A DNA stretch of 64,000 nucleotides from Streptomyces panaciradicis (GTDB taxonomy: Bacteria > Actinomycetota > Actinomycetes > Streptomycetales > Streptomycetaceae): positions 1 to 64,000 of the forward strand of contig NZ_JAMGBF010000008.1 in the NCBI RefSeq assembly GCF_023516615.1. Direction: 5' to 3'. The notes under the pieces were generated by a model that did no database searches, was not told where the DNA came from, and was given only the letters and a program-made list of their open reading frames with translations. The position numbers were made by a program, and so were the translations under genes. Position 1 is the first letter of the stretch, and every line of letters starts with the position of its first letter. Positions 9,154-18,129 of this stretch are shown one piece after another.

Positions 9154-9933
9154 ATGAGCACCGAACTGCAGGGCAGGACCGCCGTCGTCACCGGCGCCAG
9201 CAAGGGCATCGGACTGGCGATCGTGGAGGCCCTCGCCCAGGCGGGCGCCCAGGTCGTGGCGGGATCGCGCACGACCTCCGAACGGCTGGACACGCTGGTG
9301 AAGGAGGGCTCGGTGACCTGGGTGCCGGTCGACCTCGCCGAGCCGGACGCGGCCGGGGAACTGGTCGCGGCGGCCGGCGGACGCATCGACGTCCTGGTCA
9401 ACAACGTCGGCTCGGCACCCGCCCGCACCGGCGGCTTCCTGTCGGTCACCGACGAGGAGTGGCGGCGCACGATCGACCTCAACCTGCTGTCGGCGGTACG
9501 GGTCACCCGGGCCGCGCTGCCCGTGATGCTGGACGCCGGCGACGGCTCGGTGATCACGGTCGCCTCCGTCAACGCCACCCTCCCGGACCCGCTGGTCATC
9601 GACTACAGCGCGGGCAAGGCCGCCCTGGTCGCCTTCTCCAAGGCGCTGTCGAAGGAGGTCGGCCCGAAGGGCATCCGCGTCAACACCGTCAGCCCCGGCC
9701 CGGTCGAGACGGAGCTGTGGCTGGGCGGCGGGGGAGTGGCGCAGACGGTCTCGGCCGCCGCCGGCATCACCCCGGACGACGTGGTCGCACAGGCCTCGAA
9801 GGCCGCCGTCACCGGCCGCTTCTCCCAGCCCGCCGAGATCGCCGACCTGGTCCTCTTCCTCGCCGGCGACCACTCCCGCAACATCACCGGCAGCGACCTG
9901 GTGATCGACGGCGGGTTCATCCCGACGTGGTGA
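9154..9933 (+). CDS. Short-chain dehydrogenase/reductase
   Basis: This classical SDR of 259 residues carries the nucleotide-binding motif TGASKGIG near residue 14, a NNVG structural motif, a catalytic Ser in the TVAS block and the catalytic YSAGK. The ATG at 9154 is preferred because GGGAG lies nine bases upstream; a TTG at 9145 is too close to that site. The C-terminus (DLVIDGGFIPTW) is typical for the family. It lies downstream of the hydrolase in the same direction. Substrate unknown. The last bases of the gene are the first bases of a 32-bp tandem repeat. Confidence 0.88.
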   Translation: MSTELQGRTAVVTGASKGIGLAIVEALAQAGAQVVAGSRTTSERLDTLVKEGSVTWVPVDLAEPDAAGELVAAAGGRIDVLVNNVGSAPARTGGFLSVTDEEWRRTIDLNLLSAVRVTRAALPVMLDAGDGSVITVASVNATLPDPLVIDYSAGKAALVAFSKALSKEVGPKGIRVNTVSPGPVETELWLGGGGVAQTVSAAAGITPDDVVAQASKAAVTGRFSQPAEIADLVLFLAGDHSRNITGSDLVIDGGFIPTW

Positions 9934-10056
9934 CCCGGGCGGATTGCGGCTCGGGACACTGGTGACCCGGGCGGATTGCGGCTCAGGGCGCCGGTCGTTC
10001 GGGCGGATTCCGGCTCGGGGCCCCGGTCATGCGGGCCGATTCCGGTGCTCGGGGCA
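9929..10056. repeat. Four tandem copies of a 32-bp unit
   Basis: Units start at 9929, 9961, 9993 and 10025. The first two differ at only a few bases (GGTGACCCGGGCGGATTGCG then GCTC); copies three and four are more diverged but keep CGGGC(G/C)GATT(G/C)CGG. The first copy contains the SDR stop codon. There are no spacers, so this is not a CRISPR array. Confidence 0.85.
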
Positions 10057-10128
10057 GGCCGCTCACCGCTTGGCGACCTTCCGGCAGCGATCCGGTGATC
10101 GACAGGCCGGTCGACGGCGGGCCCGTCC

Positions 10129-10143
10129 CCGCCCGGTGGGCGG
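10129..10143. terminator. Small GC hairpin between convergent genes
   Basis: A CCGCCC/GGGCGG stem with a 3-base loop sits between the ends of the SDR and lysR genes. It could end transcription from either side. The stem is short, so this is tentative. Confidence 0.4.
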
Positions 10144-10165
10144 GCGGCTTCCAGGCCGGCGCCGC

Positions 10166-11053
10166 TCACCGCTCCAGCAGCATCCGCTGCAACTCCCGCG
10201 CCGCCCGCGGCGGAGCGACGTCGCTGCGGTGCGCCAGCGCGATCGTGCGATACAGGCCTGGCCGGGCGAGGGGAGTGACCCGCAGCCCCCGGCCGGTCCG
10301 CGTCGCCACCATCCGGGGTACGACGGCCACACCCAGCCCCGCCCGCACGAACCCCAGCACCGCGTCCATCTCGCCGCCCTCCACCGCGAACTCCGGCTCG
10401 AACCCCTCGGCACGGCACGCGGCCACGGTCAGCTCCCGCAGGTCGTAGCCGTGCCGGAACATCACCAGGCGCTCGCCCTCCAGATCGGAGACGCGCACGG
10501 TGCGCCGGCGGGCGCCGCCGGGGGCGGGGGACTCCGGTGAGGACACCACCACCAGGTCCTCGCGCAGCAGCTCCACCGTGGTCAGCGCCGGGGACGGCGT
10601 CGGCAGCGGCAGGACGACCAGGGCCAGGTCCAGGGCGCCGCGCGCCAGCTCCCGTACGAGGTCGTGCGAGCCGCCCTCCTCGATCAGCAGCCGGATACCG
10701 GGATAGCGGTCGTGGAAGGCGCGCAGCACGTCCGGCAGCAGACCGGTGCACAGGCTCGGGGTGGCGCCCAGCCGCACCCGGCCGCTGCGCAGCTGCGCCA
10801 GCTCCTGCACCTCGTGCCGGGCGGTGTCCGCGTCGGCCAGGATCCGGCGGGCCAGCGGCAGCAGCGCCTCGCCCGCGTCGGTGAGCGTGATGTTGCCCCG
10901 CGCACGCCGGAACAAATCGGCCCCGAGCTCCCGCTCCAGCGCCCTGATCTGCTGGGACAGCGACGGCTGGGCGACGTGGATGAGTTCGGCGGCCCGGGTG
11001 AAGTGCCGGGTCTCGGCGACGGCCACGAAGTACTGGAGTTGCTGGAACTGCAT
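10166..11053 (-). CDS. LysR-family transcriptional regulator
   Basis: The 295-residue protein starts MQFQQLQYFVAVAETRHFTR, the standard LysR winged-HTH opening, with AAELIHVAQPSLSQQIRALE as the recognition region (~18-38). A periplasmic-binding-protein-like effector domain (~90-290) follows. The ATG at 11053 fits the family; frames opening further upstream would run into the intergenic region. It is divergent from the succinate dehydrogenase operon, with a 84-bp gap that contains a T-N11-A box. LysR proteins usually control the divergent neighbour, so it is a candidate regulator of the dehydrogenase. The inducer is unknown. Confidence 0.9.
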   Translation of the reverse strand: MQFQQLQYFVAVAETRHFTRAAELIHVAQPSLSQQIRALERELGADLFRRARGNITLTDAGEALLPLARRILADADTARHEVQELAQLRSGRVRLGATPSLCTGLLPDVLRAFHDRYPGIRLLIEEGGSHDLVRELARGALDLALVVLPLPTPSPALTTVELLREDLVVVSSPESPAPGGARRRTVRVSDLEGERLVMFRHGYDLRELTVAACRAEGFEPEFAVEGGEMDAVLGFVRAGLGVAVVPRMVATRTGRGLRVTPLARPGLYRTIALAHRSDVAPPRAARELQRMLLER

Positions 11054-11062
11054 CCTCGTACG

Positions 11063-11077
11063 ATAGCCGTGGCCTAT
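11063..11077. promoter_or_regulatory. LysR-type operator candidate (ATAG-N7-CTAT)
   Basis: ATAG and CTAT half-sites are separated by seven bases, giving the T-N11-A pattern of LysR operators. It is ten bases upstream of the lysR start codon and about 60 upstream of the cytochrome b gene, so one site could serve both directions. Confidence 0.6.
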
Positions 11078-11137
11078 GGAAACAAGCTCGATCATGTCTT
11101 GGACCGATGGGGCCGAACGGCCCTAACGTCAGGACTC

Positions 11138-11845
11138 ATGGCTCTGGCAACGCGGACGGACCGACGGCCGTCGATGGCGCGCACGGTGTGGGACAGCTCC
11201 GTCGGCAAGAAGACGGTGATGGCCGTCAGCGGCGTGATCATGCTGCTGTACCTGGTCGCCCATGTGATCGGCAATCTGAAGATCTTCTTCGGCCCCGGCG
11301 AGTTCAACCACTACGCCCACTGGCTGCGCACCGTCGGCGAACCGTTCATGCACTACGAGTGGACGCTGTGGCTGATCCGCGTCGTGCTGATCGCCGCCGT
11401 CGTCGCGCACGCCGTCTCCGCGTACCAGCTCAGCCGCCGCGACATCAAGGCGCGCCCCAGCAAGTACGTGCACACGAAGGCCCGGGCGAGCTACGCGACG
11501 CGCACCATGCGCTGGGGCGGGATCATCCTCGGCCTCTTCATCGTCTGGCACATCCTGGACCTGACCACCGGCACCGTGCACTCGGGCGGCTTCCAGCCCG
11601 GCCACCCGTACCAGAACGTCGTGGACACCTTCTCCACCTGGTACGGCAACGTCATCTACATCGTCGCGATGCTCGCGCTCGGCCTGCACATCCGGCACGG
11701 CTTCTGGAGCGCCGCCCAGACCCTCGGCGTCGGCAGCCGCACCCGCGACCGCGCCCTGAAGACCGTCGCCAACGTCCTCGCGCTGCTGCTCACGGCCGGC
11801 TTCATCGCCGTACCCGTGGGCGTCATGACCGGAGTGGTGAGCTGA
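11138..11845 (+). CDS. Succinate dehydrogenase cytochrome b subunit
   Basis: The 235-residue protein has five predicted membrane helices (about 25-47, 70-95, 122-143, 163-185, 207-230), as in the single-subunit diheme anchors of Bacillus-type succinate:quinone oxidoreductases. Histidines that could ligate heme appear in [28 protein letters not shown] and GLHIRHGFW. It would anchor the catalytic subunits and pass electrons to menaquinone. AGGA lies four bases before the ATG. One base separates its stop from the flavoprotein ATG. Confidence 0.9.
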   Translation: MALATRTDRRPSMARTVWDSSVGKKTVMAVSGVIMLLYLVAHVIGNLKIFFGPGEFNHYAHWLRTVGEPFMHYEWTLWLIRVVLIAAVVAHAVSAYQLSRRDIKARPSKYVHTKARASYATRTMRWGGIILGLFIVWHILDLTTGTVHSGGFQPGHPYQNVVDTFSTWYGNVIYIVAMLALGLHIRHGFWSAAQTLGVGSRTRDRALKTVANVLALLLTAGFIAVPVGVMTGVVS

Positions 11846-11846
11846 C

Positions 11847-13789
<1,943 letters not shown>

Positions 13790-13793
<4 letters not shown>

Positions 13794-14539
13794 GGCTCAC
13801 CCTGCGCGTCTGGCGGCAGAAGAACGCCGACGCCGAAGGCGCCATGTCCACGTACGAGGTGGACGGCATCTCCTCCGACATGTCCTTCCTGGAGATGCTC
13901 GACACCCTCAACGAGGAGCTCATCCTCAAGGGCGAGGACCCGGTCGCCTTCGACCACGACTGCCGCGAGGGCATCTGCGGCGCATGCTCCCTCGTGATCA
14001 ACGGGGACGCGCACGGACCCGAGCGGACCACCACCTGCCAGCTGCACATGCGGTCCTTCAAGGACGGCGACACCATCGACATCGAGCCGTGGCGGGCGTC
14101 GGCGTTCCCCGTGATCAAGGACCTTGTCGTGGACCGGTCCGCGTTCGACCGGATCATCCAGGCCGGCGGCTACATCACGGCGCCCACCGGGTCCGCCCCG
14201 GAGGCGCACGCCACCCCCGTGCCCAAGCCGGACGCCGACTTCGCCTTCGAGCACGCCGAGTGCATCGGCTGCGGGGCGTGCGTGGCCGCGTGCCCCAACG
14301 GGGCCGCGATGCTGTTCACCTCCGCCAAGGTCAACCACCTCAACGTGCTCCCTCAGGGAGCGCCGGAGCGGGAGACGCGCGTGCTGGACATGGTCGCGCA
14401 GATGGACGAGGAGGGCTTCGGCGGGTGCACGCTGACCGGCGAGTGCGCCACCGCCTGCCCGAAGGGCATCCCGCTGGTGTCCATCACGAGCATGAACAAG
14501 GAGTGGCTGCGGGCCACTCGGAGGGTTGCGAAGCGCTAG
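13790..14539 (+). CDS. sdhB: Succinate dehydrogenase / fumarate reductase iron-sulfur subunit
   Basis: The 249-residue protein carries three cluster motifs: [11 protein letters not shown] (with a later C) for the [2Fe-2S] centre near residue 60, [12 protein letters not shown] near 158, and [12 protein letters not shown] near 213 for the two further clusters. It carries electrons from FAD to the membrane subunit. The ATG overlaps the sdhA stop (ATGA). Two hairpins follow the gene, marking the end of the operon. Confidence 0.93.
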
Positions 14540-14555
14540 CGCGGTGCACAGAAGA

Positions 14556-14613
14556 CGTCCGCCGACAAGGGGCGGACGGGCGGGGCCGGGAGTGGTGCTC
14601 TCCGGCCCCGCCC
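14556..14613 (+). terminator. Two consecutive hairpins after sdhB
   Basis: The first is an 8-bp stem (14556-14563 with 14571-14578) with a 7-base loop. The second is a 12-bp GC stem (14578-14589 with 14602-14613). They lie between the convergent sdhB and gvpK genes and may stop both. Confidence 0.8.
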
Positions 14614-14671
14614 CATGTGCGGGGCATGACCGTTGGACCACGTCCTGCGAACTCCCCGCCCCGCCACGGGG

Positions 14672-14965
14672 TCACGGCCCGGGATCGGCGAGGAGAGGGC
14701 CCAGCGGGCCCAGGTCCAGGTTGAGATCGCCGCGCCGCAGACCGTGCTGCGCGCACAGCTCGTCCATGCGCCGGTCCAGCAGCATCAGCGCGGTACCTAG
14801 CCGGTCCTCCTGCTCGTCGCTGAGCGTCCCCTCGTCGAAACGGCGTACCGCCTGGCGTTCCATGAGCTGCCGCAGGAGTTCCACCACGGTCAGGACCAGG
14901 GCCGCCAGGTCGTTGGTGACCCGCTCGGGATCGAGGTCCACCGCGTGGGCGCGCGGCGCGGTCAC
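14672..14965 (-). CDS. gvpK: Gas vesicle protein GvpK
   Basis: The 97-residue product matches GvpK: a DPERVTNDLAALVLTVVELL helix, a RQLMERQAVRR block, and the ending GDLNLDLGPLGPLL, which is diagnostic. GvpK is an accessory protein needed for gas vesicle formation. The start is the GTG at 14965, which overlaps the stop of the upstream gas-vesicle gene (GTGA). It is the last gene of a remnant that lacks gvpA, gvpF, gvpG, gvpN and the 5' part of gvpL. The reading frame is intact and its codon use is ordinary. Confidence 0.88.
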   Translation of the reverse strand: MTAPRAHAVDLDPERVTNDLAALVLTVVELLRQLMERQAVRRFDEGTLSDEQEDRLGTALMLLDRRMDELCAQHGLRRGDLNLDLGPLGPLLADPGP

Positions 14966-15210
14966 AGCGGCCCGCTGTCCGGCCAGGGCGCGGGAACCCG
15001 GTCGCTGACCGACGCCAGCAGCGCGTGCAGGGAGATCCGCACCAGCGGCACGTCGGCGATGGCCAGCACCAGGTCGCCGCTGACGACGACACCCGTCGCC
15101 AGCACCCGGTCGAGCAGGTCGACGAGCGGCACCCCGACGGGCGCGTACGATTCCGGGTCCTCCCACGGCACCGCCGCGCGGTTCCCACCGTCCGCGGCCG
15201 GCCCGCTCAT
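14962..15210 (-). CDS. gvpS: Gas vesicle GvpA/J/S-family protein
   Basis: The 82-residue protein has the GvpA/GvpJ core: VPLVDLLDRVLATGVVVSGD followed by LVLAIADVPLVRISLHALLASV. In Streptomyces clusters the gvpA paralogue between gvpL and gvpK is called gvpS, and that is the position here, so the symbol rests on order; gvpJ is the alternative. The ATG at 15210 overlaps the gvpL fragment stop (ATGA), and its own stop overlaps the gvpK GTG. Without a gvpA structural gene nearby it is unlikely to make vesicles alone. Confidence 0.85.
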   Translation of the reverse strand: MSGPAADGGNRAAVPWEDPESYAPVGVPLVDLLDRVLATGVVVSGDLVLAIADVPLVRISLHALLASVSDRVPAPWPDSGPL

Positions 15211-15478
15211 GCGCGGAGCTCCTCGTACGCGCCGCACTCCACCTCGTCCGGCCGGGCGAAGGAGTACGGGACCCAGGGCCCGGACATGGTGACCTGCACG
15301 GCGCTGCCGAGGGCCTCGCGGGCCAGTCGGCCGACGGCGCGGACGAACTCGGCCCGCCGTCCGTCGTCGACCAGATAGGCCGCGTTGAGCAGCTGCGGCA
15401 CGTTCCTGCCGGTCAGCTGCTCGCTCTGCGGCCGGTGCCGTGTCGCGGCGACGGCGTACCGCCGCAACTCCGCATGAC
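15207..15478 (-). pseudogene. 3' fragment of gas vesicle gene gvpL/gvpF
   Basis: About 88 codons match the C-terminus of GvpL/GvpF: a RHRPQSEQLTGR stretch, LLNAAYLVDDGRRAEF, and the family-ending GPWVPYSF motif. Whole GvpL proteins are around 250 residues, so roughly the first two thirds is missing. Upstream, in the same frame, the sequence changes to low-complexity Arg/Ala/Pro codons until a stop near 15564, and the other frames hold no GvpL-like sequence. Homology thus ends abruptly just inside the upstream region of the acyltransferase gene. A TTG at 15467 could start a short peptide. This looks like a deletion breakpoint. Confidence 0.82.
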
Positions 15479-15699
15479 GCCGCGCGCGCCGGTGGTCCGC
15501 CGGGGTCCCGCGGATGGACGCGGGACCGCGCGCCGGCGAAATGCCGGGTGTCGCCCGAGCCGTTCAGCAACCTCACACGCGTTCTCTCCGCTCCGGTCAC
15601 GCGAAGGACAGCGCGCGTCGGAAGAACAGGGGCGGCAGATCACACGCCAGCGGTCTGCTCCCGCTCCGCCGTCCCCGGCCCTCGACCTGGAGAGAGCAC

Positions 15700-16473
15700 A
15701 TGACCGGCGTCACCACCCTGGACCGTCCCGCCCAGCCCGCCGCCCCCACCCGCTACTCCGTCTCCCTCGCCCGCGACGAGGCCGACGTGCGTGCCGCCCA
15801 GCGGCTGCGCCACGAGGTGTTCGCCGGGGAGATGGGCGCCCTGCTGACCACCGCGCAGCCCGGGTACGACATCGACGCCTTCGACGCCTACTGCGACCAC
15901 CTGCTGGTCCGCGAGGAGACCGGCGGGCAGGTCGTCGGCACCTACCGGCTGCTGCCGCCCGAACGCGCCGCGGTCGCCGGACGGCTGTACTCGGAGGGCG
16001 AGTTCGACCTCACGGCGCTCGACCCGATCCGCCCCGGACTGGTCGAGGTCGGCCGCTCCTGCGTCCACCCCGCCCACCGCGACGGCGCCGTCATCGGCCT
16101 CATCTGGGCCGGCATCGCCCGCTACATGATCGACCGCGGCCACGAGTGGCTGGCCGGCTGCTGCTCCGTCCCGCTCGCCGACGGCGGCGCGCTCGCCTCG
16201 GCCACCTGGGACCGGGTGCGGGCCAAGCACCTGGCTCCGCAGGAGTACCGCGTACGGCCGCTGCTGCCCTGGGTTCCGGCCGCCGCCGCGCCGGCCGCCG
16301 CAGCCGAGCTGCCCGCCCTGCTGCGCGGCTATCTCCGCCTCGGCGCCTGGGTGTGCGCCGAGCCCGCCCACGACCCGGACTTCGGCGTCGCCGACCTGTA
16401 CGTGCTGCTGTCGATGCGCCGGGTCAACCCGCGCTATCTGCGGCACTTCCTCTCCCTGGTCCCGGCCTCATGA
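15700..16473 (+). CDS. Ornithine N-acyltransferase-like GNAT (OlsB type)
   Basis: The 257-residue protein is a GNAT of the OlsB/hemolysin-like family: LRHEVFAGEMGA, the Asp-rich DIDAFDAYCDHLLV, and VVGTYRLLPP are typical. In ornithine-lipid synthesis OlsB adds a 3-hydroxyacyl chain from ACP to the alpha-amino group of ornithine to give lyso-ornithine lipid. GGAGAG lies six bases before the ATG. Its stop overlaps the start of the next acyltransferase (ATGA), and the pair together supports ornithine-lipid synthesis. It is divergent from the gas-vesicle remnant. Confidence 0.85.
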   Translation: MTGVTTLDRPAQPAAPTRYSVSLARDEADVRAAQRLRHEVFAGEMGALLTTAQPGYDIDAFDAYCDHLLVREETGGQVVGTYRLLPPERAAVAGRLYSEGEFDLTALDPIRPGLVEVGRSCVHPAHRDGAVIGLIWAGIARYMIDRGHEWLAGCCSVPLADGGALASATWDRVRAKHLAPQEYRVRPLLPWVPAAAAPAAAAELPALLRGYLRLGAWVCAEPAHDPDFGVADLYVLLSMRRVNPRYLRHFLSLVPAS

Positions 16474-17393
16474 GCGTCTGGACGCCGGGCGCGCCCTGCA
16501 CCCCGCGGGCGTGCATCGAGCAGCGGGGAGGCACGACGGCACTGCCGCGCGCCCTCGCCCGGATCAGCGCGGTCGTGGCCCTGATGCTCGTGGGGATCGC
16601 GCTGTCGCCGCTCGGCGGACGGATTCCCGCCGCCTGGGTGCAGCGGTGGTGCCGGTGGATCGTCCGGGCCGCCGGGGTACGGGTGCGTATCACCGGCGCC
16701 GACGTGCCGGCCGGCGGGCTGCTCCTCGTCGCCAACCACATCTCCTGGCTCGACATCCCGTTGCTGGCCGCCGTCCGCCCCGCCCGGATGCTCGCCAAGT
16801 CCGACATCCGTGACTGGCCCGTGGCCGGCCCCCTCGCGGCCCGGGGCGGCGCCCTGTTCATCGACCGCAACCGGCTGCGCGCCCTGCCCGGCACCGTCGC
16901 CCGCATCGCGGACGCCCTGCGCGCCGGGCAGGCCGTCGGCGTCTTCCCCGAGGGCAGCACCTGGTGCGGGCGGGCCCAGGGCAGCTTCCGCCGGGCCGTC
17001 TTCCAGGCCGCCCTCGACGCGCACGTCCCCGTCCAGCCCGTGCGCCTGCGCTACCGGATCGCCGGCGCCCCCAGCACGGCCCCCGCCTTCATCGGAGAGG
17101 ACTCGCTGCTGGCGTCGGTGTGGCGGGTCGTGATGACGCGCGGCCTGGTGGCCGAGGTCGAGATCCACGAGGCCATCCCGGCGGACACCCACCCCGACCG
17201 CCGCGCCCTGGCCCAGGCGGCCCAACCGTCCACGGCCGCCCAACCCGCCTGGCCCCACACGGTGTTACTGACCCACCCGGCCCAGCCCCTGCCGCCCCCG
17301 TCCGAGCGAAACGCGGACCTCCACCCGCAGCCCACGAGACGGCCACCGAAGCACCGGCCGCGGTCCACGGAGGCGACGGCGCCACATCCGTAA
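16470..17393 (+). CDS. 1-acylglycerol/lyso-ornithine-lipid acyltransferase-like protein (OlsA type)
   Basis: The 307-residue membrane-bound acyltransferase has an N-terminal hydrophobic segment (~30-50), the catalytic NHISWLD (HxxxxD) near residue 92, and the glycerolipid motifs FIDRN and FPEGSTW. With the upstream OlsB-like gene it would add the second acyl chain of ornithine lipid. The catalytic domain ends near residue 245. The last ~60 residues are low-complexity, and the final 15 are read from the first unit of the 92-bp array, so the natural C-terminus may have been replaced. A TTA codon at 17265-17267 (codon 266) makes full translation depend on the bldA tRNA. The start overlaps the OlsB stop. 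Confidence 0.83.
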   Translation: MSVWTPGAPCTPRACIEQRGGTTALPRALARISAVVALMLVGIALSPLGGRIPAAWVQRWCRWIVRAAGVRVRITGADVPAGGLLLVANHISWLDIPLLAAVRPARMLAKSDIRDWPVAGPLAARGGALFIDRNRLRALPGTVARIADALRAGQAVGVFPEGSTWCGRAQGSFRRAVFQAALDAHVPVQPVRLRYRIAGAPSTAPAFIGEDSLLASVWRVVMTRGLVAEVEIHEAIPADTHPDRRALAQAAQPSTAAQPAWPHTVLLTHPAQPLPPPSERNADLHPQPTRRPPKHRPRSTEATAPHP

Positions 17394-17899
17394 GCCGCGG
17401 GTCTGGGGAGTCCTGCCCGCAGTCCGCGGACGCGACGGCGAAGTACCGGCCGCGGTCCGCGGGGGCGACGGCGCCGCATCCGTACGCCGCGGGTCGGGGG
17501 AGGCGTGCCCGCAGTCCGCGGACGCGACGGCGAAGTACCGGCCGCGGTCCGCGGGGGCGACGGCGCCGCATCCGTACGCCGCGGGTCGGGGGAGGCGTGT
17601 CCGCAGTCCGGGGACGCGACGGCGAAGTACCGGCCGCGGTCCGCGGGGGCGACGGCGCCGCATCCGTACGCCGCGGGTCGGGGGAGGCGTGTCCGCAGTC
17701 CGGGGACGCGACGGCGAAGTACCGGCCGCGGTCCGCGGGGGCGACGGCGCCGCATCCGTACGCCGCGGGTCGGGGGAGGCGTGTCCGCAGTCCGGGGACG
17801 CGACGGCGAAGTACCGGCCGCGGTCCGCGGGGGCGAGGGCGCCGCATCCGTACGCCGCGGGTCGGCGGTGGCGCGCCCGCAGCTCGCGGACGCGACGGG
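17348..17899. repeat. Tandem array, six copies of a 92-bp unit
   Basis: Units start at 17348, 17440, 17532, 17624, 17716 and 17808, each exactly 92 bases apart. The centre copies (17532-17807) are nearly identical, while the outer ones are diverged, and a faint partial copy precedes 17348. Each unit contains GAAGTACCGGCCGCGGTCCG and a CATCCGTACGCCGCGGGTC block. Because 92 is not a multiple of three the reading frame shifts in every unit, so a coding repeat is unlikely. Several long open frames cross the array in both strands only because stops are absent. Confidence 0.95.
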
Positions 17900-17939
17900 T
17901 GCCGAGGGAAATTCGCGCGACGGTCCCGCCCGGCGCTGT

Positions 17940-17945
17940 TAGCGT
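17940..17945 (+). promoter_or_regulatory. -10 element for a leaderless small ORF
   Basis: TAGCGT ends eight bases before the ATG at 17953, the usual spacing for leaderless transcripts in Streptomyces that begin at the start codon. No clear -35 box is seen. It immediately follows the 92-bp array. Confidence 0.5.
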
Positions 17946-17952
17946 CGGGTTC

Positions 17953-18021
17953 ATGAAGGTCATCAGGCGAACCCGTACCGCAGCCGCGCGAGCGACCAGC
18001 TCCCCGGCTGCCGACGCCTGA
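17953..18021 (+). CDS. 22-residue alanine-rich leader peptide
   Basis: The peptide is MKVIRRTRTAAARATSSPAA then D-A: seven of 22 residues are Ala, grouped after a basic start. It has no ribosome binding site, but a TAGCGT -10 element is correctly placed for leaderless translation. It ends 15 bases before a hairpin and 108 bases before an alanyl-tRNA synthetase-like gene. Its 3' end (18001-18013) is nearly the same as the left arm of that hairpin, so translation of this ORF could decide which pairing forms. It is probably a regulatory uORF rather than a functional protein. Coding status is inferred only from context. Confidence 0.5.
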   Translation: MKVIRRTRTAAARATSSPAADA

Positions 18022-18063
18022 CCTCCCCCTCTCTCCCCGGCGGCCGGAAACGGACCGCCGGGA
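18001..18063 (+). promoter_or_regulatory. Attenuator-like leader: two competing left arms and one right arm
   Basis: The left arm at 18034-18046 pairs with 18051-18063 through an 11-bp stem with a bulged A and a GAAA (GNRA) tetraloop. The 13-mer at 18001-18013, inside the uORF, differs from that left arm by one base and could pair with the same right arm. Two left arms competing for one partner is the layout of ribosome-controlled attenuators. A ribosome reaching the uORF stop would cover the first arm. Confidence 0.55.
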
Positions 18064-18093
18064 CCTTCTCGCGTCATCGCCCGTCTGCCCCGC

Positions 18094-18123
18094 GGTCCTT
18101 TCCGGTCCCCCGACCGAAGGACC
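18094..18123 (+). promoter_or_regulatory. Hairpin hiding the ribosome binding site of the AlaRS-like gene
   Basis: GGTCCTT (18094-18100) plus CGGTC (18103-18107) pair with GACCG (18112-18116) plus AAGGACC (18117-18123), with a 2-base bulge and a 4-base loop. The right arm contains the Shine-Dalgarno GAAGGA. GGACC at 18061-18065 could instead pair with GGTCC at 18094-18098 and free it. Confidence 0.55.
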
Positions 18124-18129
18124 ACCGCG

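Noticed and set aside
9929..10056. CRISPR or CRISPR-like repeat
   Set aside because: The repeats abut one another with no spacers and are degenerate.
15413..15643. Upstream frame as the missing gvpL N-terminus
   Set aside because: Its translation has no GvpL-like residues, so a frameshift repair does not restore the gene.
17348..17899. CRISPR array
   Set aside because: Copies are directly joined at 92-bp spacing with no unique spacers and no cas genes nearby.
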